64,000 nt of DNA from Phaeovulum molybdatiresistens (lineage in GTDB: Bacteria > Pseudomonadota > Alphaproteobacteria > Rhodobacterales > Rhodobacteraceae): positions 1-64,000 of the forward strand of contig NZ_JAMJFX010000009.1 in NCBI RefSeq assembly GCF_023544865.1, in the 5' to 3' direction. Every line of letters starts with the position of its first letter. The first letter of the stretch is position 1. Below the pieces are notes generated by a model that was not told where the DNA came from, made no database searches, and was given only the letters and a program-made list of their open reading frames with translations. Positions 7,960 to 16,936 of the stretch are shown here, piece after piece. The translations under genes were made by a program, and so were the position numbers.

Positions 7960-9180
7960 CTAGAAGGCCGAACCCATGCGCAGCGGCGCCAGCCCCGCCC
8001 CGTCATCCAACGGGGCCGGATCAAGCCCCCCAGCCAGCGGGTCGAGGCCCCCGGCAAGGCCGGGCATGTCCGCCCCGAAGTTGGCAGGCGAGGGCAGGTC
8101 CAGATCGAAGCTGCGCGCCTCATTGCGGGCATTTTCGGACAGGAACCCGGGCGGCGAGGTCGCCATCCGGGCCGAGGGCCGGGGCATCGGTGCCAGCGTC
8201 GCGCCCGATGCCTCGGGGCTATCGGCGCCCGGGTCTTCCTCACCCGTCTCGCAGCGCGGCACCACGCGTAATGCCCGCATCCCGCGCGCCTGGCCCAGCC
8301 GCCCGCCCGCGACATGGCGCCCGCCGCTGCCTTCCAGGCGCAGCGATTCCAGCGCATCGCCCGGCAAGGGGATATCCATGCCCACCCGCAGCGACAGCAC
8401 CGCCGACAGCGGCACGGTCATGCGATGCAAAACCGCGTTCAGCGTCACCGGCGCGGCCAGGACCGAGCGTTCCATCTGCGTCTGCCACTGCGCCTGCGCA
8501 TCGATTGCATCGGGGGCATCGCCCCCCAGCACCGGGTCCGCCCCCCCGCGCCGGGCCACCGCAATCCGGTCCGGCCCCGGGCCGCGGCCCTGCGCGGGAA
8601 CCGCCCAAAGAAACCCCGCCTCACGCTCACCGCCCGCGCCCAGGCGCAGCTGCGCCCGGTAGACGCGATAGGACACATCTTCCAGCAAAAGGCCCAGCGG
8701 GCGCGGATCATCCAGGAATGAGGCATAGCGGAACCCACCCGCCCAGGTGATCGCCTCATCCGCCGCAAGCGATTCTTCCACCGCGGCCAGCACCGTGTCG
8801 ATGAAATCGGCCGACATCGTCGCATCGGTCCGCGTCGGGCGGCGGGCGGGCGGGGCATGGGCGGACAGCCGGCCCATCGTCTGCGCCTCGATCAGGGCCG
8901 ACATCATCCGCGGCGGCAGCGCCACCAGGCCCAGCCCTTCGCCCGGGCCTTCGACCATCGCCAGCAGGGACAGGTCTTCCAGCGCCTCGGGTAGGTCCGA
9001 CAGCGTCATGCGCGTTTCCTTCAGATCGACCACCTGCGCGGCCAGGTTCAGCCGGTCCTGCGCCGCCCGCACCAGCGCCTGCGAAATTGCCCGATCCGGT
9101 GTCATCGGCGCCCCGGGCGGGGGCGGCTTGCCCGCCTCGGCCTTCTTGCGCAACACCGTATGAAGCCTGTCGCTGGTCAT
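7960..9180 (-). CDS. FliM/FliN-like protein with C-terminal SpoA domain (orphan)
   Basis: This 406-residue protein opens with MTSDRLHTVLRKKAEAG. It has a FliM-like middle region and a SpoA surface-presentation domain around residues 250-320 (LNAVLHRMTVPLSAVLSLRV, then IPLPGDALESLRLEGSGG). FliM in the flagellar C-ring binds CheY-P and sets rotation sense. The acidic, low-complexity C-terminus (about residue 330 on) is unusual. There are no other flagellar genes in the window. It may serve a flagellar cluster elsewhere or be a divergent relative. ATG 9180 is the natural start; 109 bp separate it from the kinase gene. Confidence 0.7.
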   Translation of the reverse strand: MTSDRLHTVLRKKAEAGKPPPPGAPMTPDRAISQALVRAAQDRLNLAAQVVDLKETRMTLSDLPEALEDLSLLAMVEGPGEGLGLVALPPRMMSALIEAQTMGRLSAHAPPARRPTRTDATMSADFIDTVLAAVEESLAADEAITWAGGFRYASFLDDPRPLGLLLEDVSYRVYRAQLRLGAGGEREAGFLWAVPAQGRGPGPDRIAVARRGGADPVLGGDAPDAIDAQAQWQTQMERSVLAAPVTLNAVLHRMTVPLSAVLSLRVGMDIPLPGDALESLRLEGSGGRHVAGGRLGQARGMRALRVVPRCETGEEDPGADSPEASGATLAPMPRPSARMATSPPGFLSENARNEARSFDLDLPSPANFGADMPGLAGGLDPLAGGLDPAPLDDGAGLAPLRMGSAF

Positions 9181-9289
9181 CCGTCTGGTCCCGTCTTCGC
9201 CCCCGCAAGCCCCCGACAGGGGCCTTTTCCGAAGGGATCGCAGATCAAGGTTTAGAAATCGTTGCCAACTGTTCGTTTTCCGTTCCGGC

Positions 9290-11998
9290 CTACACGCCCG
9301 GATCGGCCCCCGCCGCCCCCTCGCGCCGGCGCAGCGGCAGGGTCACGCGAAAGGCCGCGCCCCCCTGCCCGGGCACATAATCGATGGTGCCGCCCAGGTT
9401 CACCATGATCTCACGGCAGATCGCCAGACCCAGCCCCGCGCCCCCCGCCTTCGACGTATCCGTCAGGCGCGAGAATTTCTCAAAGATCAGGCCTTGCGCC
9501 TTTTTCGGGATGCCGGACCCGTTGTCGATGAAATCCACCTGCACGCGGTTGGCGCGCTTCTTGACCTCGATGCGCAGCACGGGGCGGTCGGCGTCACAGT
9601 ATTTGCGCGCGTTTGAAATAAGGTTGATGAACACCTGCACCAGCCGGTCGGCATCGGTAAAGACCGGCATGTGTTCGGCGGTGAAATCGCGTTCAATCCG
9701 GAACGGGCGTTCCGCGCGCGAGGATGAGGCCGCCGTGACCGCGCGGCTGATCAGATCATGCAGGTTGGCCACGGTGATGTTCAGCTGCGCCTTGCGGTTT
9801 TCCAGCACGCTGAGGTCCAGAAGATCATCCAACAGCCGGGTCAGGCGGCGGGCCTCTTCGTGGATGATCTCGGCATATTGGGCGCGCATCGGTTCGGGCA
9901 GGTCGGGTTCCATCAGAATCTCGGAAAACGCCCGGATCGAGGTCATCGGTGTGCGCAGTTCATGGCTGATCTGGCCCAGGAAGGCATCCTTCTGCACCGA
10001 CAGCTCGGTCAGCTTGTCATTGGCCTCGCGCAGCGCGCGCGCGGTGCGGGCCAGTTCCTCGGACTTGGCTTCCAGCTGGGCGGAATATTCCTTGATCTCG
10101 GCGGCCTCGCCCGCCACCGCGATCAAATCCTGCACCGACACACTGGCCCCGCCCGACAGCTGCGCGATCATCGCATGGGCCGTCGCCGCCCCGACCGAGC
10201 CCGCCAGCTGGCGTTCCAGCCGGGCGATGAAATCAGGCGTGGTGTCGGGCAGAAAGCCCGCCTTGCCCTGCGCGGCCGCCTCGGCCTGAAAGAATCGCTG
10301 CGCCTCATCCGCGCCCAGGATGCGCTGGGACATCGACAGCAGATCCTCGGCCTCGGCCTGGCCGCGCGACCAGCTGCGCGCACCGGGCGCCTGATCGAAG
10401 ATGTTGACGAAGGCCACGCCCTGAAGCCGCTCCATCGGGCCGGGGAAGGAAAACAGCGACACCCCCAAGAAGGCCGCCGTGTTCAGCAAAAGCGACCAGA
10501 ACAGCGCATGCAGCAAGGGGTCCAGCTCCTCGATCCCGAAAAGCGCGCGCGGACGCAGCCAGCCGATGCCAAAGGGCCCCTCGGCGAGGACGGCGGCGGA
10601 AATCAGGCCATCTTCCCCAAAAGACGGCAGGAACAGCGTGTAAAGCCAGATCGCAAAGCCCAGGCACAGCCCCGCGATCGCGCCCGACCGCGTGCCCCCG
10701 CGCCAGAAGATGCCGCCGATCATCGCCGGCAGCACCTGCGCGGTGCCCACAAAGGCGATCAGCCCGATCGCCGCCAGCGCCGCCGACCCGCCCGACAGGC
10801 GAAAATAGCCATAGCCCATCGCCAGCACCACCGCGATCGACAGCCGCCGCGACATCAGCACCAGCCCGCGCACATCCCCCGGCGCGCGCGCCGATCCCAC
10901 CCGCAACGCCAGCCACAGCGGCGTGACGATATGGTTCGACACCATCGTCGCCAGCGCAATCGCCGCCACGATTACCATCGAGGTGGCCGAGGAAAACCCG
11001 CCCAGAAAGGCCAGCAGCGCCAGCCCCCCCTCGCCCGCGGCCAGCGGCAACGTCAGCACGAACAGGTCCGGGTTGGTGCCCGGCGGCATAAGTTCCAGCC
11101 CGACCACCGCGATCGGCACGACAAACAGGCTCATCAACATCATATAGGCGGGAAAGGCCCAGCTGGCGGTGGCCAGATGGCGTTCGTCGGTGTTTTCGAC
11201 CACCATCACCTGAAACATCCGCGGCAGGGTCAGGATGGCCGCGGCGGACACGAAGGTCAGCCCCGCCCAGCGGCCCGGCTGCAAGCGCCAATCCGAAATC
11301 GCCGAGGCATCGATGCGCGCCAGCACATCCGCCACACCCCCTGCCAGCCCCCAGACCACGAAGATCCCCACCGCCAGCAGCGCCACCAGCTTCATCACCG
11401 CTTCCAGCGCGATCGCCATGACCACGCCGTGATGGCGTTCGTTGGCATCCAGGTTGCGCGTGCCGAACAGGATGGTGAACAGCGCCAGCCCCCCCGCCAG
11501 CCACAGCGCCGTCGCCCCCTGATCGGGCAGCGCCCAGCCCAGCGGCGCATCGGCGGCAAAGACCCCGAAGCTGAGCGTGACCGATTGCAGCTGCAGCGCG
11601 ATATAGGGCGTGTAGGACGCAACCGCCATCAGCGTGACGATCACCCCCAGGGTGTTCGACTTGCCATAGCGGCTTGAAATCAGATCCGCGATCGAGGTCA
11701 CCCGCTGCGCCCGGCCAATCCGCACCAGCTTGCGCAGGATCCACCACCAGCCGACAAAGACCAGCGTCGGGCCCAGATAGATCGTGACGAATTCCAGCCC
11801 CGAACGCGCCGCATAGCCCACCGCGCCGTAAAAGGTCCAGGCGGTGCAATAGATCGACAGCGACAGCGTATAGACGATGGGGCTGCGCAAAAACCGCACG
11901 CGCTTGCCGCGCATCTCGCGCCGCTCGACCTCAAAGGCCACCGCGAACAGGATGATCACATAGACCAGACAGACCGCGACCAGAACGTTGAAGGGCAT
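9290..11998 (-). CDS. Sensor histidine kinase with sodium/solute symporter domain (CrbS/CbrA-like)
   Basis: This 902-residue inner-membrane protein has an N-terminal SSS-family transporter domain (about residues 1-500, roughly 12-13 helices). A STAC-like linker region follows (about 590-620, LERQLAGSVGAATAHAMI), then a short coiled segment and a histidine kinase. The H-box is ISHELRTPM, with phospho-accepting His near residue 679; the N-box is FINLISNARKYC; the ATP-binding motifs include DNGSGIPKKA and GGAGLGLAI. Kinases of this build (CrbS, MxtR, CbrA) sense small organic acids or amino acids. The gene lies last in a run with a small membrane protein and a response regulator. There is no receiver domain in the protein, so the regulator at 12288 is the likely partner. 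Confidence 0.9.
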   Translation of the reverse strand: MPFNVLVAVCLVYVIILFAVAFEVERREMRGKRVRFLRSPIVYTLSLSIYCTAWTFYGAVGYAARSGLEFVTIYLGPTLVFVGWWWILRKLVRIGRAQRVTSIADLISSRYGKSNTLGVIVTLMAVASYTPYIALQLQSVTLSFGVFAADAPLGWALPDQGATALWLAGGLALFTILFGTRNLDANERHHGVVMAIALEAVMKLVALLAVGIFVVWGLAGGVADVLARIDASAISDWRLQPGRWAGLTFVSAAAILTLPRMFQVMVVENTDERHLATASWAFPAYMMLMSLFVVPIAVVGLELMPPGTNPDLFVLTLPLAAGEGGLALLAFLGGFSSATSMVIVAAIALATMVSNHIVTPLWLALRVGSARAPGDVRGLVLMSRRLSIAVVLAMGYGYFRLSGGSAALAAIGLIAFVGTAQVLPAMIGGIFWRGGTRSGAIAGLCLGFAIWLYTLFLPSFGEDGLISAAVLAEGPFGIGWLRPRALFGIEELDPLLHALFWSLLLNTAAFLGVSLFSFPGPMERLQGVAFVNIFDQAPGARSWSRGQAEAEDLLSMSQRILGADEAQRFFQAEAAAQGKAGFLPDTTPDFIARLERQLAGSVGAATAHAMIAQLSGGASVSVQDLIAVAGEAAEIKEYSAQLEAKSEELARTARALREANDKLTELSVQKDAFLGQISHELRTPMTSIRAFSEILMEPDLPEPMRAQYAEIIHEEARRLTRLLDDLLDLSVLENRKAQLNITVANLHDLISRAVTAASSSRAERPFRIERDFTAEHMPVFTDADRLVQVFINLISNARKYCDADRPVLRIEVKKRANRVQVDFIDNGSGIPKKAQGLIFEKFSRLTDTSKAGGAGLGLAICREIMVNLGGTIDYVPGQGGAAFRVTLPLRRREGAAGADPGV

Positions 11999-12001
11999 CG
12001 C

Positions 12002-12286
12002 CTAGCCCCCCGGTCCATTGCTGCCCTCGGGAACCTCTTCATCCTCAAGCGCGGGGCCCAGCGCGCGTGAAAGCCCAAAGGCCGCCAGGATCAGAAAAAG
12101 CCAGACCGCGAACAGATAAATGGTGCCGCGCGCTGTATCGGGCTCGGGCGTCTGGGCGGGTTGCCACAGGGTGGGCAGCATCACCAGCACCGCCCCCAGC
12201 AGCGGCAACAGGCGCACCGCATCCATCATCCGCCGCCGCCGGTAGGACCGGCGCGCCAGGAACAGCGGCTGACCGGTCGCCGGCAT
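12002..12286 (-). CDS. Small two-helix membrane protein between kinase and regulator genes
   Basis: This protein of about 94 residues has a basic N-terminus (LARRSYRRRRMMDAV) and two hydrophobic segments at about 24-41 and 55-74, ending in an acidic tail. The start is set at ATG 12286, directly after the regulator's stop codon (TGAgATG), which implies translational coupling. Only 3 bp separate its stop from the kinase start. The context suggests a role as accessory to the symporter-kinase, but no family is recognised. Confidence 0.7.
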   Translation of the reverse strand: MPATGQPLFLARRSYRRRRMMDAVRLLPLLGAVLVMLPTLWQPAQTPEPDTARGTIYLFAVWLFLILAAFGLSRALGPALEDEEVPEGSNGPGG

Positions 12287-12287
12287 C

Positions 12288-12668
12288 TCAGGCGGGCTCG
12301 CCGTCGGCCAGCGCGCGCACGGCGGCCAGCACATCGGCATTGGCAAAGGGCTTGGACAGAAAGGCGCTGGCCCCGGCGCGCGCGGCCGCGTCGCGGTCAC
12401 GCTGCTGGCCGCGCGCGGTCAGCATCAGCACCGGCAACGCCGCAAAGCGCGCATCGGCGCGCAGATCGGACAGGATTTCCAACCCCGACCGACCCGGCAA
12501 CATCAGATCCAGGATCACCACATCGGGGGGCGCCGCGGCAATCGCCGCCATCGCCGTCAGCCCATCGTGCTGCAGCGACACCTGCCAGCCCGCGCGCGAC
12601 AGGATGAACCGGATCGCCTCGGCGATATGCGGCTCATCCTCGATCAGAAGCACATGCCTGCCCGACAT
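12288..12668 (-). CDS. Single-domain response regulator (CheY-like)
   Basis: This 126-residue receiver domain has no output domain. The acidic pocket is ED near residue 10, the phospho-acceptor is Asp54 in VILDLMLPGRSG, the switch Thr is at about residue 84 (LMLTARG), and the conserved Lys is at 106 (SKPF). The gene is first of three in a coupled set with a small membrane protein and the symporter-histidine kinase, so it is their likely partner. Without a DNA-binding domain it must act through protein contacts or a phosphorelay. It lies 54 bp downstream of the ScfR-like regulator gene on the same strand. Confidence 0.9.
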   Translation of the reverse strand: MSGRHVLLIEDEPHIAEAIRFILSRAGWQVSLQHDGLTAMAAIAAAPPDVVILDLMLPGRSGLEILSDLRADARFAALPVLMLTARGQQRDRDAAARAGASAFLSKPFANADVLAAVRALADGEPA

Positions 12669-12722
12669 TCTGCGCTATCTCCTCTTCCCCGGTGCCGACT
12701 ATCGCGGGGCGCGGGGCGCGTG

Positions 12723-14060
12723 TCAAACACCGCGCGGGCCCTGGCCCTCGGTCAGGATCGAGGGTTCACGCCGCCCCGGGCAGGCGGCGCGCGGGCAGAT
12801 CCGGCACGATGACCCCACCGCGCGTTCGGAAGCGGCGCGTTCGGCGGGCGCGGGCAGGATCAGCATGAAGGCCTCGGCCAGAACCGGCCCGTCAAAGCCC
12901 GCGGGCGCGCGCGGCTCGCAAAAGGCAAAGGTCAGAAAGCGTTGCGGCAGGCGACCGGCCATATCGACCACGGCGCGGATCGGCTGCATCGGTCGGGCCA
13001 GCGCCTCATAAAGCGGCCATAGCGGGCAGGCCGCGCCGAAGCGCGGGAGCGCAAAGCCCGGCATGGGGCGGCGAAAGGTCAGCGTGCCGGACCCGTCGCA
13101 GATCACCAGGCCCAGCGCGGGCAGGCCATCGGTGCCCGCCGGCAGGCTGGCCAGCCGACGAAACACCACCGACAGCGGCACCCCCGCATGCGCCGCGATC
13201 CGCCCCGGTTCCGGGCCCTCGGCGGCAAGGGCGGCACGCAGGCGCGCCAATGGCAGCGCGCGCGCATCGGCGGCAGCGCGGTCCAGATACATCCGCGCCA
13301 ATGTGCGCCCCGCCCCGCTGGCCAGTTCCGGCACCCCCGCGATGACCGCCTCGGGGTCGAACCGGCCGGGGCGTTCGACCTCGTCCAGATGCCAGCCGCG
13401 GGCTGCCAGCCAGGCCTCCAGCTCTTCCTGCGGCGAGGACAGGCCCGTCTCGGCCTCATCCAGCGTATCGAGATAGCCCACCAGCGCCTCGGCCGTGTCC
13501 GACAGGCGCAGGCTTTCTTCCTGAATGGTGCGCAGAAAACGCGCGCGCCACTGCGGCTCGATATCCTCGGCCTCGACCAGAATCGCCGCGGTTGACCGCA
13601 GCGAGGTCACCGCCGACAGCACCTCATGCAATGAGGCCAGCAGGAACGGGTCCTGCGCCATGCGTTCGGCATAGCCTTCGACGACGCGTTCCAGCTGCGC
13701 GACCCGCGCCTGCCCCCCCGCCAGAACCGCCGCCCAGCCGGGAAAGCGGCCCACGAATTCCTCAATCCGGTCCAGTTCGGGCGCCGCCGACAACGGATCG
13801 CCCAGCCCCGCCGCCGCCGCAGCCTCGCGCAGACCGTCAAACAGCGCGCCCTCGGCCCCCTCGGACAGGGCCAGCGGATCAACCGACAGCGCCCCGGCCA
13901 GCTGATCCAGCAGGCTGTCGCTGACCCGGCGGCGGTTGTGTTCGATCAGGTTCAGATAGGCCGGCGACACGCCCACCGCGCGGGCCAGATCGGCCTGCTT
14001 CATGCGCAGCGCGGTGCGACGTTCGCGTATGCGGGTGCCGGTCAGGGCGGAACGGGCCAT
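12723..14060 (-). CDS. XRE-family ScfR-type short-chain fatty acyl regulator
   Basis: This 445-residue regulator has an N-terminal helix-turn-helix (about residues 8-62, RRTALRMKQADLARAVGVSP). A long central sensor region follows, and the C-terminus carries the family's cysteine motif SSCRICPRAACPGRREPSIL. Members of this family (RamB, PccR, PrpQ/ScfR types) sense short-chain acyl-CoA or related signals and control acetate, propionate or glyoxylate genes. It lies upstream of, and in the same direction as, the CrbS-like signalling genes, which fits a short-chain acid locus. No metabolic target gene is adjacent. The start ATG is at 14060. Confidence 0.83.
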   Translation of the reverse strand: MARSALTGTRIRERRTALRMKQADLARAVGVSPAYLNLIEHNRRRVSDSLLDQLAGALSVDPLALSEGAEGALFDGLREAAAAAGLGDPLSAAPELDRIEEFVGRFPGWAAVLAGGQARVAQLERVVEGYAERMAQDPFLLASLHEVLSAVTSLRSTAAILVEAEDIEPQWRARFLRTIQEESLRLSDTAEALVGYLDTLDEAETGLSSPQEELEAWLAARGWHLDEVERPGRFDPEAVIAGVPELASGAGRTLARMYLDRAAADARALPLARLRAALAAEGPEPGRIAAHAGVPLSVVFRRLASLPAGTDGLPALGLVICDGSGTLTFRRPMPGFALPRFGAACPLWPLYEALARPMQPIRAVVDMAGRLPQRFLTFAFCEPRAPAGFDGPVLAEAFMLILPAPAERAASERAVGSSCRICPRAACPGRREPSILTEGQGPRGV

Positions 14061-14156
14061 CGAAACCTCCGCCCAAGGATTTACACGGAAACCGCCGGGG
14101 CCAAAAGGTTTTTACAAGGCCAGGGCAGCCCCGGCCCGCCGCCCCGACCCCACGCC

Positions 14157-14330
14157 TCAGCAGCCCGGCGGGGTTACGGTCGCCATTTCGCTGATCGTGT
14201 CGACACCGGGTTCACACTGGCCGACCTCATCCTGCACGGGTGCGCAGGCCGCGACCAGCACCGCCATGCCCAGCGCTGCCAGCGCCGCGCGCCAGCCACC
14301 GACACCGCGGCCATTCATCACAAGCTTCAT
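14157..14330 (-). CDS. Small lipoprotein
   Basis: This 57-residue protein has a lipoprotein signal: basic start MKLVMNGRG, hydrophobic core WRAALAALGMAVLVAAC, lipobox VAAC with Cys at residue 29. The mature part of about 29 residues (APVQDEVGQCEPGVDTISEM onward) contains two more cysteines that could pair. GGAGG stands 6 bases before the ATG. I do not recognise a family. Its small size makes it easy to miss, but the signal and ribosome binding site support it. Confidence 0.65.
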   Translation of the reverse strand: MKLVMNGRGVGGWRAALAALGMAVLVAACAPVQDEVGQCEPGVDTISEMATVTPPGC

Positions 14331-14453
14331 TCGATCCTCCTTGCCCGACAGGGGCCCGATCCCAGCCCCCGCTCCTTGCCATCGTAACCGAAATCCTGAC
14401 CGCGAAACCCGCCGCAATCAAGCCCCGCGCCCGTGACGCTGCGTCATGCCGCG

Positions 14454-14930
14454 CTATTGGAAGGCGCGGAAGCGATGCCCCAGTTCCACCGCGCGATAGC
14501 CGCATTGCTTGGTTGCGGTGGCCAGATGCTGGCTGTCGGTCACCACGCCGCGGGCCAGATCGCGGCCAAGGGCCGCCTCGCCCGCCGCAATATGGGTGGC
14601 AAGGTCGCCGCCGCGATCGCGCAGCCGGCGCAGCCAGAAGGTGGCCTGTTCGTCGATGAAGCCGGTCATGCCCGCGGTCACCTTGCCCCGCGTCATCGCC
14701 TGCGAGGCGCGCGCCACCGCCAGGCAATAGCCCGCCTCGGCCGTCATGTTCGGCGTGCCGAACAGATACCCCGGCGCCGAGGCTGGGGCCAGCCGCCAGA
14801 TCCCGTAAAACAGCCCCGCCACGACCGCCAGGGCAAGCCCGCCCCCGGCGATCCAACGCCACCTGCCCTGCCCGTCCGACGCCCGCCTTGAACGCGCGGG
14901 CCCTGCCTGCGCCACCATGTTCGCCCCCAT
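14454..14930 (-). CDS. Membrane-anchored protein of unknown function
   Basis: This protein of about 158 residues has one transmembrane segment near residues 26-47 (WIAGGGLALAVVAGLFYGIW) and a predicted periplasmic domain with two cysteines (GYCLAVARA and TKQCGYRAVELGH). No family is recognised. Starts are possible at GTG 14939, ATG 14930 and ATG 14918; 14930 is used with little conviction. The next gene on the same strand, a small lipoprotein, begins 123 bp downstream, so joint transcription is possible. Confidence 0.6.
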   Translation of the reverse strand: MGANMVAQAGPARSRRASDGQGRWRWIAGGGLALAVVAGLFYGIWRLAPASAPGYLFGTPNMTAEAGYCLAVARASQAMTRGKVTAGMTGFIDEQATFWLRRLRDRGGDLATHIAAGEAALGRDLARGVVTDSQHLATATKQCGYRAVELGHRFRAFQ

Positions 14931-15046
14931 GATCGACACCCCAGATCACGCCTGAGTCGTCGCCATCAAAACAGGCAAAGGTAAAGAAAAAGCGCGCATC
15001 CCCGGGGATGCGCGCCAAAATCAGCGCAAGCGCCGCACCTTGCGCC

Positions 15047-16030
15047 TTACTGCAGCGCCTTGTCGGTGATCTGATGCGTCCAGGCGCCTTCGGGCATTTT
15101 CGAAATCACCGGGTCCGATCCACCGCCCATCAGCGTGCCCACCGTCCGGTCGAAATCGGCCGGGTCCAGCGCGCCGTTCGAACCGGCGGTCAGCTTGGCG
15201 ATCTCGGCCATCATGCGTTTCTGATGGGTTTCCGTCTGGGCGCCGGTCTCATCATTGTCCAGCACGATCATCGCGGCTTCGTCGGGGTTTTCCTCGGCGT
15301 ATTTCCAGCCCTTCATGGACGCGCGGACAAAGCGGACCATCTTGTCCTCAAACGCCGGGTCTTTCAGATTGTCTTCCAGCACATAAAGCCCGTCTTCCAG
15401 CGTGGCCACGCCCTGATCCTCATACTTGAAGGTGATCAGTTCTTCCGGGCTGATGCCCGCGTCGATCACCTGCCAATATTCGTTATAGGTCATGGTCGAA
15501 ATGCAGGCCGCCTGCTTTTGCAGCAAGGGATCGACGTTGAAGCCCTGTTTGAGCACCTCAACCCCGTCCGCGCCGCCATTGGTGGGCAGGCCCAGCGTGC
15601 TCATCCACGACAGGAAGGGATATTCGTTGCCGCCAAACCAGACGCCCAGCGTCTTGCCCTTGAAATCCGCAGGCGTCGCCACGCCCGATTCCTTCAGACA
15701 GGTCAGCATCATGCCCGACGATTTGAAGGGCTGGGCGATGTTCACGATCGGCAGGCCCTTTTCGCGCGCGGCCAGTGCGGACGGCAGCCAGTCCACCATC
15801 ACATCGGCCCCGCCCCCCGCCATCACCTGCGGCGGCGCGATATCGGGGCCGCCGGGCAGGATCGTGACATCCAGCCCCTCTTCCTCATAGAACCCCTTGT
15901 CCAGCGCGACGTAATAGCCACCAAACTGGGCCTGGGTGACCCATTTCAGCTGCAGCTTCACCTCATCCGCGGCCCAGGCGGCCGAACCCGTCAGCGCCGC
16001 CAGCGCCACACCCGTCATCAGCTTCTTCAT
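15047..16030 (-). CDS. NMT1/THI5-like ABC substrate-binding protein (probable pyrimidine importer)
   Basis: This 327-residue protein has a cleavable signal peptide (MKKLMTGVALAALTGSAAWA) and begins the mature part with DEVKLQLKWVTQAQFGGYYV, the NMT1/THI5 pattern found in binding proteins for thiamine precursors, riboflavin and pyrimidines. YEEEGLDVTILPGG and the GGGADVMVDWLP region also match. It is the last gene of the operon for reductive pyrimidine breakdown, so uracil, thymine or a hydropyrimidine is the likely ligand. The order amidohydrolase, hydantoinase, ATPase, permease, permease, binding protein supports this. Confidence 0.87.
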   Translation of the reverse strand: MKKLMTGVALAALTGSAAWAADEVKLQLKWVTQAQFGGYYVALDKGFYEEEGLDVTILPGGPDIAPPQVMAGGGADVMVDWLPSALAAREKGLPIVNIAQPFKSSGMMLTCLKESGVATPADFKGKTLGVWFGGNEYPFLSWMSTLGLPTNGGADGVEVLKQGFNVDPLLQKQAACISTMTYNEYWQVIDAGISPEELITFKYEDQGVATLEDGLYVLEDNLKDPAFEDKMVRFVRASMKGWKYAEENPDEAAMIVLDNDETGAQTETHQKRMMAEIAKLTAGSNGALDPADFDRTVGTLMGGGSDPVISKMPEGAWTHQITDKALQ

Positions 16031-16084
16031 TCTCGCTCTCCACTGTTGACCCCCGGCGTTTCCGATGCCGGGTGTTTGTAATTC

Positions 16085-16936
16085 CTATCGGCGACGGCGC
16101 TGTGACGGATGCCAGAAGGTCACCCCCCGCTCGATCAGCGCCATCACGCCATAGAAGGCCGACCCCGCCACCGCCGCCACACAAATTTCCGCCCAGACCA
16201 GCGGCAGATCAAGCTGTCCCACCGCGGTCGAGATGCGAAACCCCATGCCCCGCGTCGGGCTGCCGAAAAATTCGGCAACGATCGCCCCGATCAGCGCCAG
16301 CGTGGTCGCAATTTTCAGCCCGTTGAACAGAAACGGCATCGCCGCGGGCAGGCGCAGCTTGACCAACGTCTGCCAATAGCTGGCCGAATAGGTCGCCATC
16401 AGATCGCGCTGCAAGGCATCTGATGCCTGCAGCCCCGCGACCATGTTCACCAGCACCGGGAAGAACACCATCACCACGACCACCGCCGCCTTCGACTGCC
16501 AGTCGAAGCCGAACCACATCACCAGGATCGGCGCGATACCGACAATGGGCAGGGCGGCGACGAAATTGCCCACCGGCAACAGGCCGCGCTGCAGGAACGG
16601 GGACCGGTCGATCAGCACCGCCACCGCCACCGCCGCGCCGCAGCCGATGACATAGCCCGACAGCGCGCCCTTGACGATGGTCTGCAGGAAATCGGCCCAC
16701 AGGATCGGCGTCGCCCCGGCAAAGCGGCTGGCGATGGCCGAGGGCGCGGGCAGGATCACGGGGCTGACCCCAAGACCGCGCACCAGCCCCTCCCACAAGA
16801 TCAGCAGCGTCGCGCCGAACAGCAGCGGGATGAACAGCCGCACCCGCCGGTCCGCGCCATGGCGGGCGGCCAGCCAGCTGTTGAAGGCCCAGGCCGCCAG
16901 CCAGAACAGAACCACCCCGCCTGCCCAGATCATCAC
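16085..16936 (-). CDS. ABC transporter permease (NMT1-type system, second permease)
   Basis: This 283-residue inner-membrane permease of the SsuC/TauC-like group has about six helices. The cytoplasmic EAA loop is around residue 185 (YSASYWQTLVKLRLPAAMPF). Its ATG overlaps the stop of the other permease by 4 bp (ATGA arrangement), and the binding-protein gene follows 54 bp downstream. Two different permease genes indicate a heterodimeric membrane channel driven by the ATPase at 17884-18684. The substrate is inferred from context as a pyrimidine or dihydropyrimidine. Confidence 0.87.
   Translation of the reverse strand: MMIWAGGVVLFWLAAWAFNSWLAARHGADRRVRLFIPLLFGATLLILWEGLVRGLGVSPVILPAPSAIASRFAGATPILWADFLQTIVKGALSGYVIGCGAAVAVAVLIDRSPFLQRGLLPVGNFVAALPIVGIAPILVMWFGFDWQSKAAVVVVMVFFPVLVNMVAGLQASDALQRDLMATYSASYWQTLVKLRLPAAMPFLFNGLKIATTLALIGAIVAEFFGSPTRGMGFRISTAVGQLDLPLVWAEICVAAVAGSAFYGVMALIERGVTFWHPSQRRRR

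Noticed and set aside
9758..11677. 639-codon plus-strand open frame
   Set aside because: Antisense of the symporter-kinase gene; composition is His/Arg/Gln-rich without any recognisable motif.
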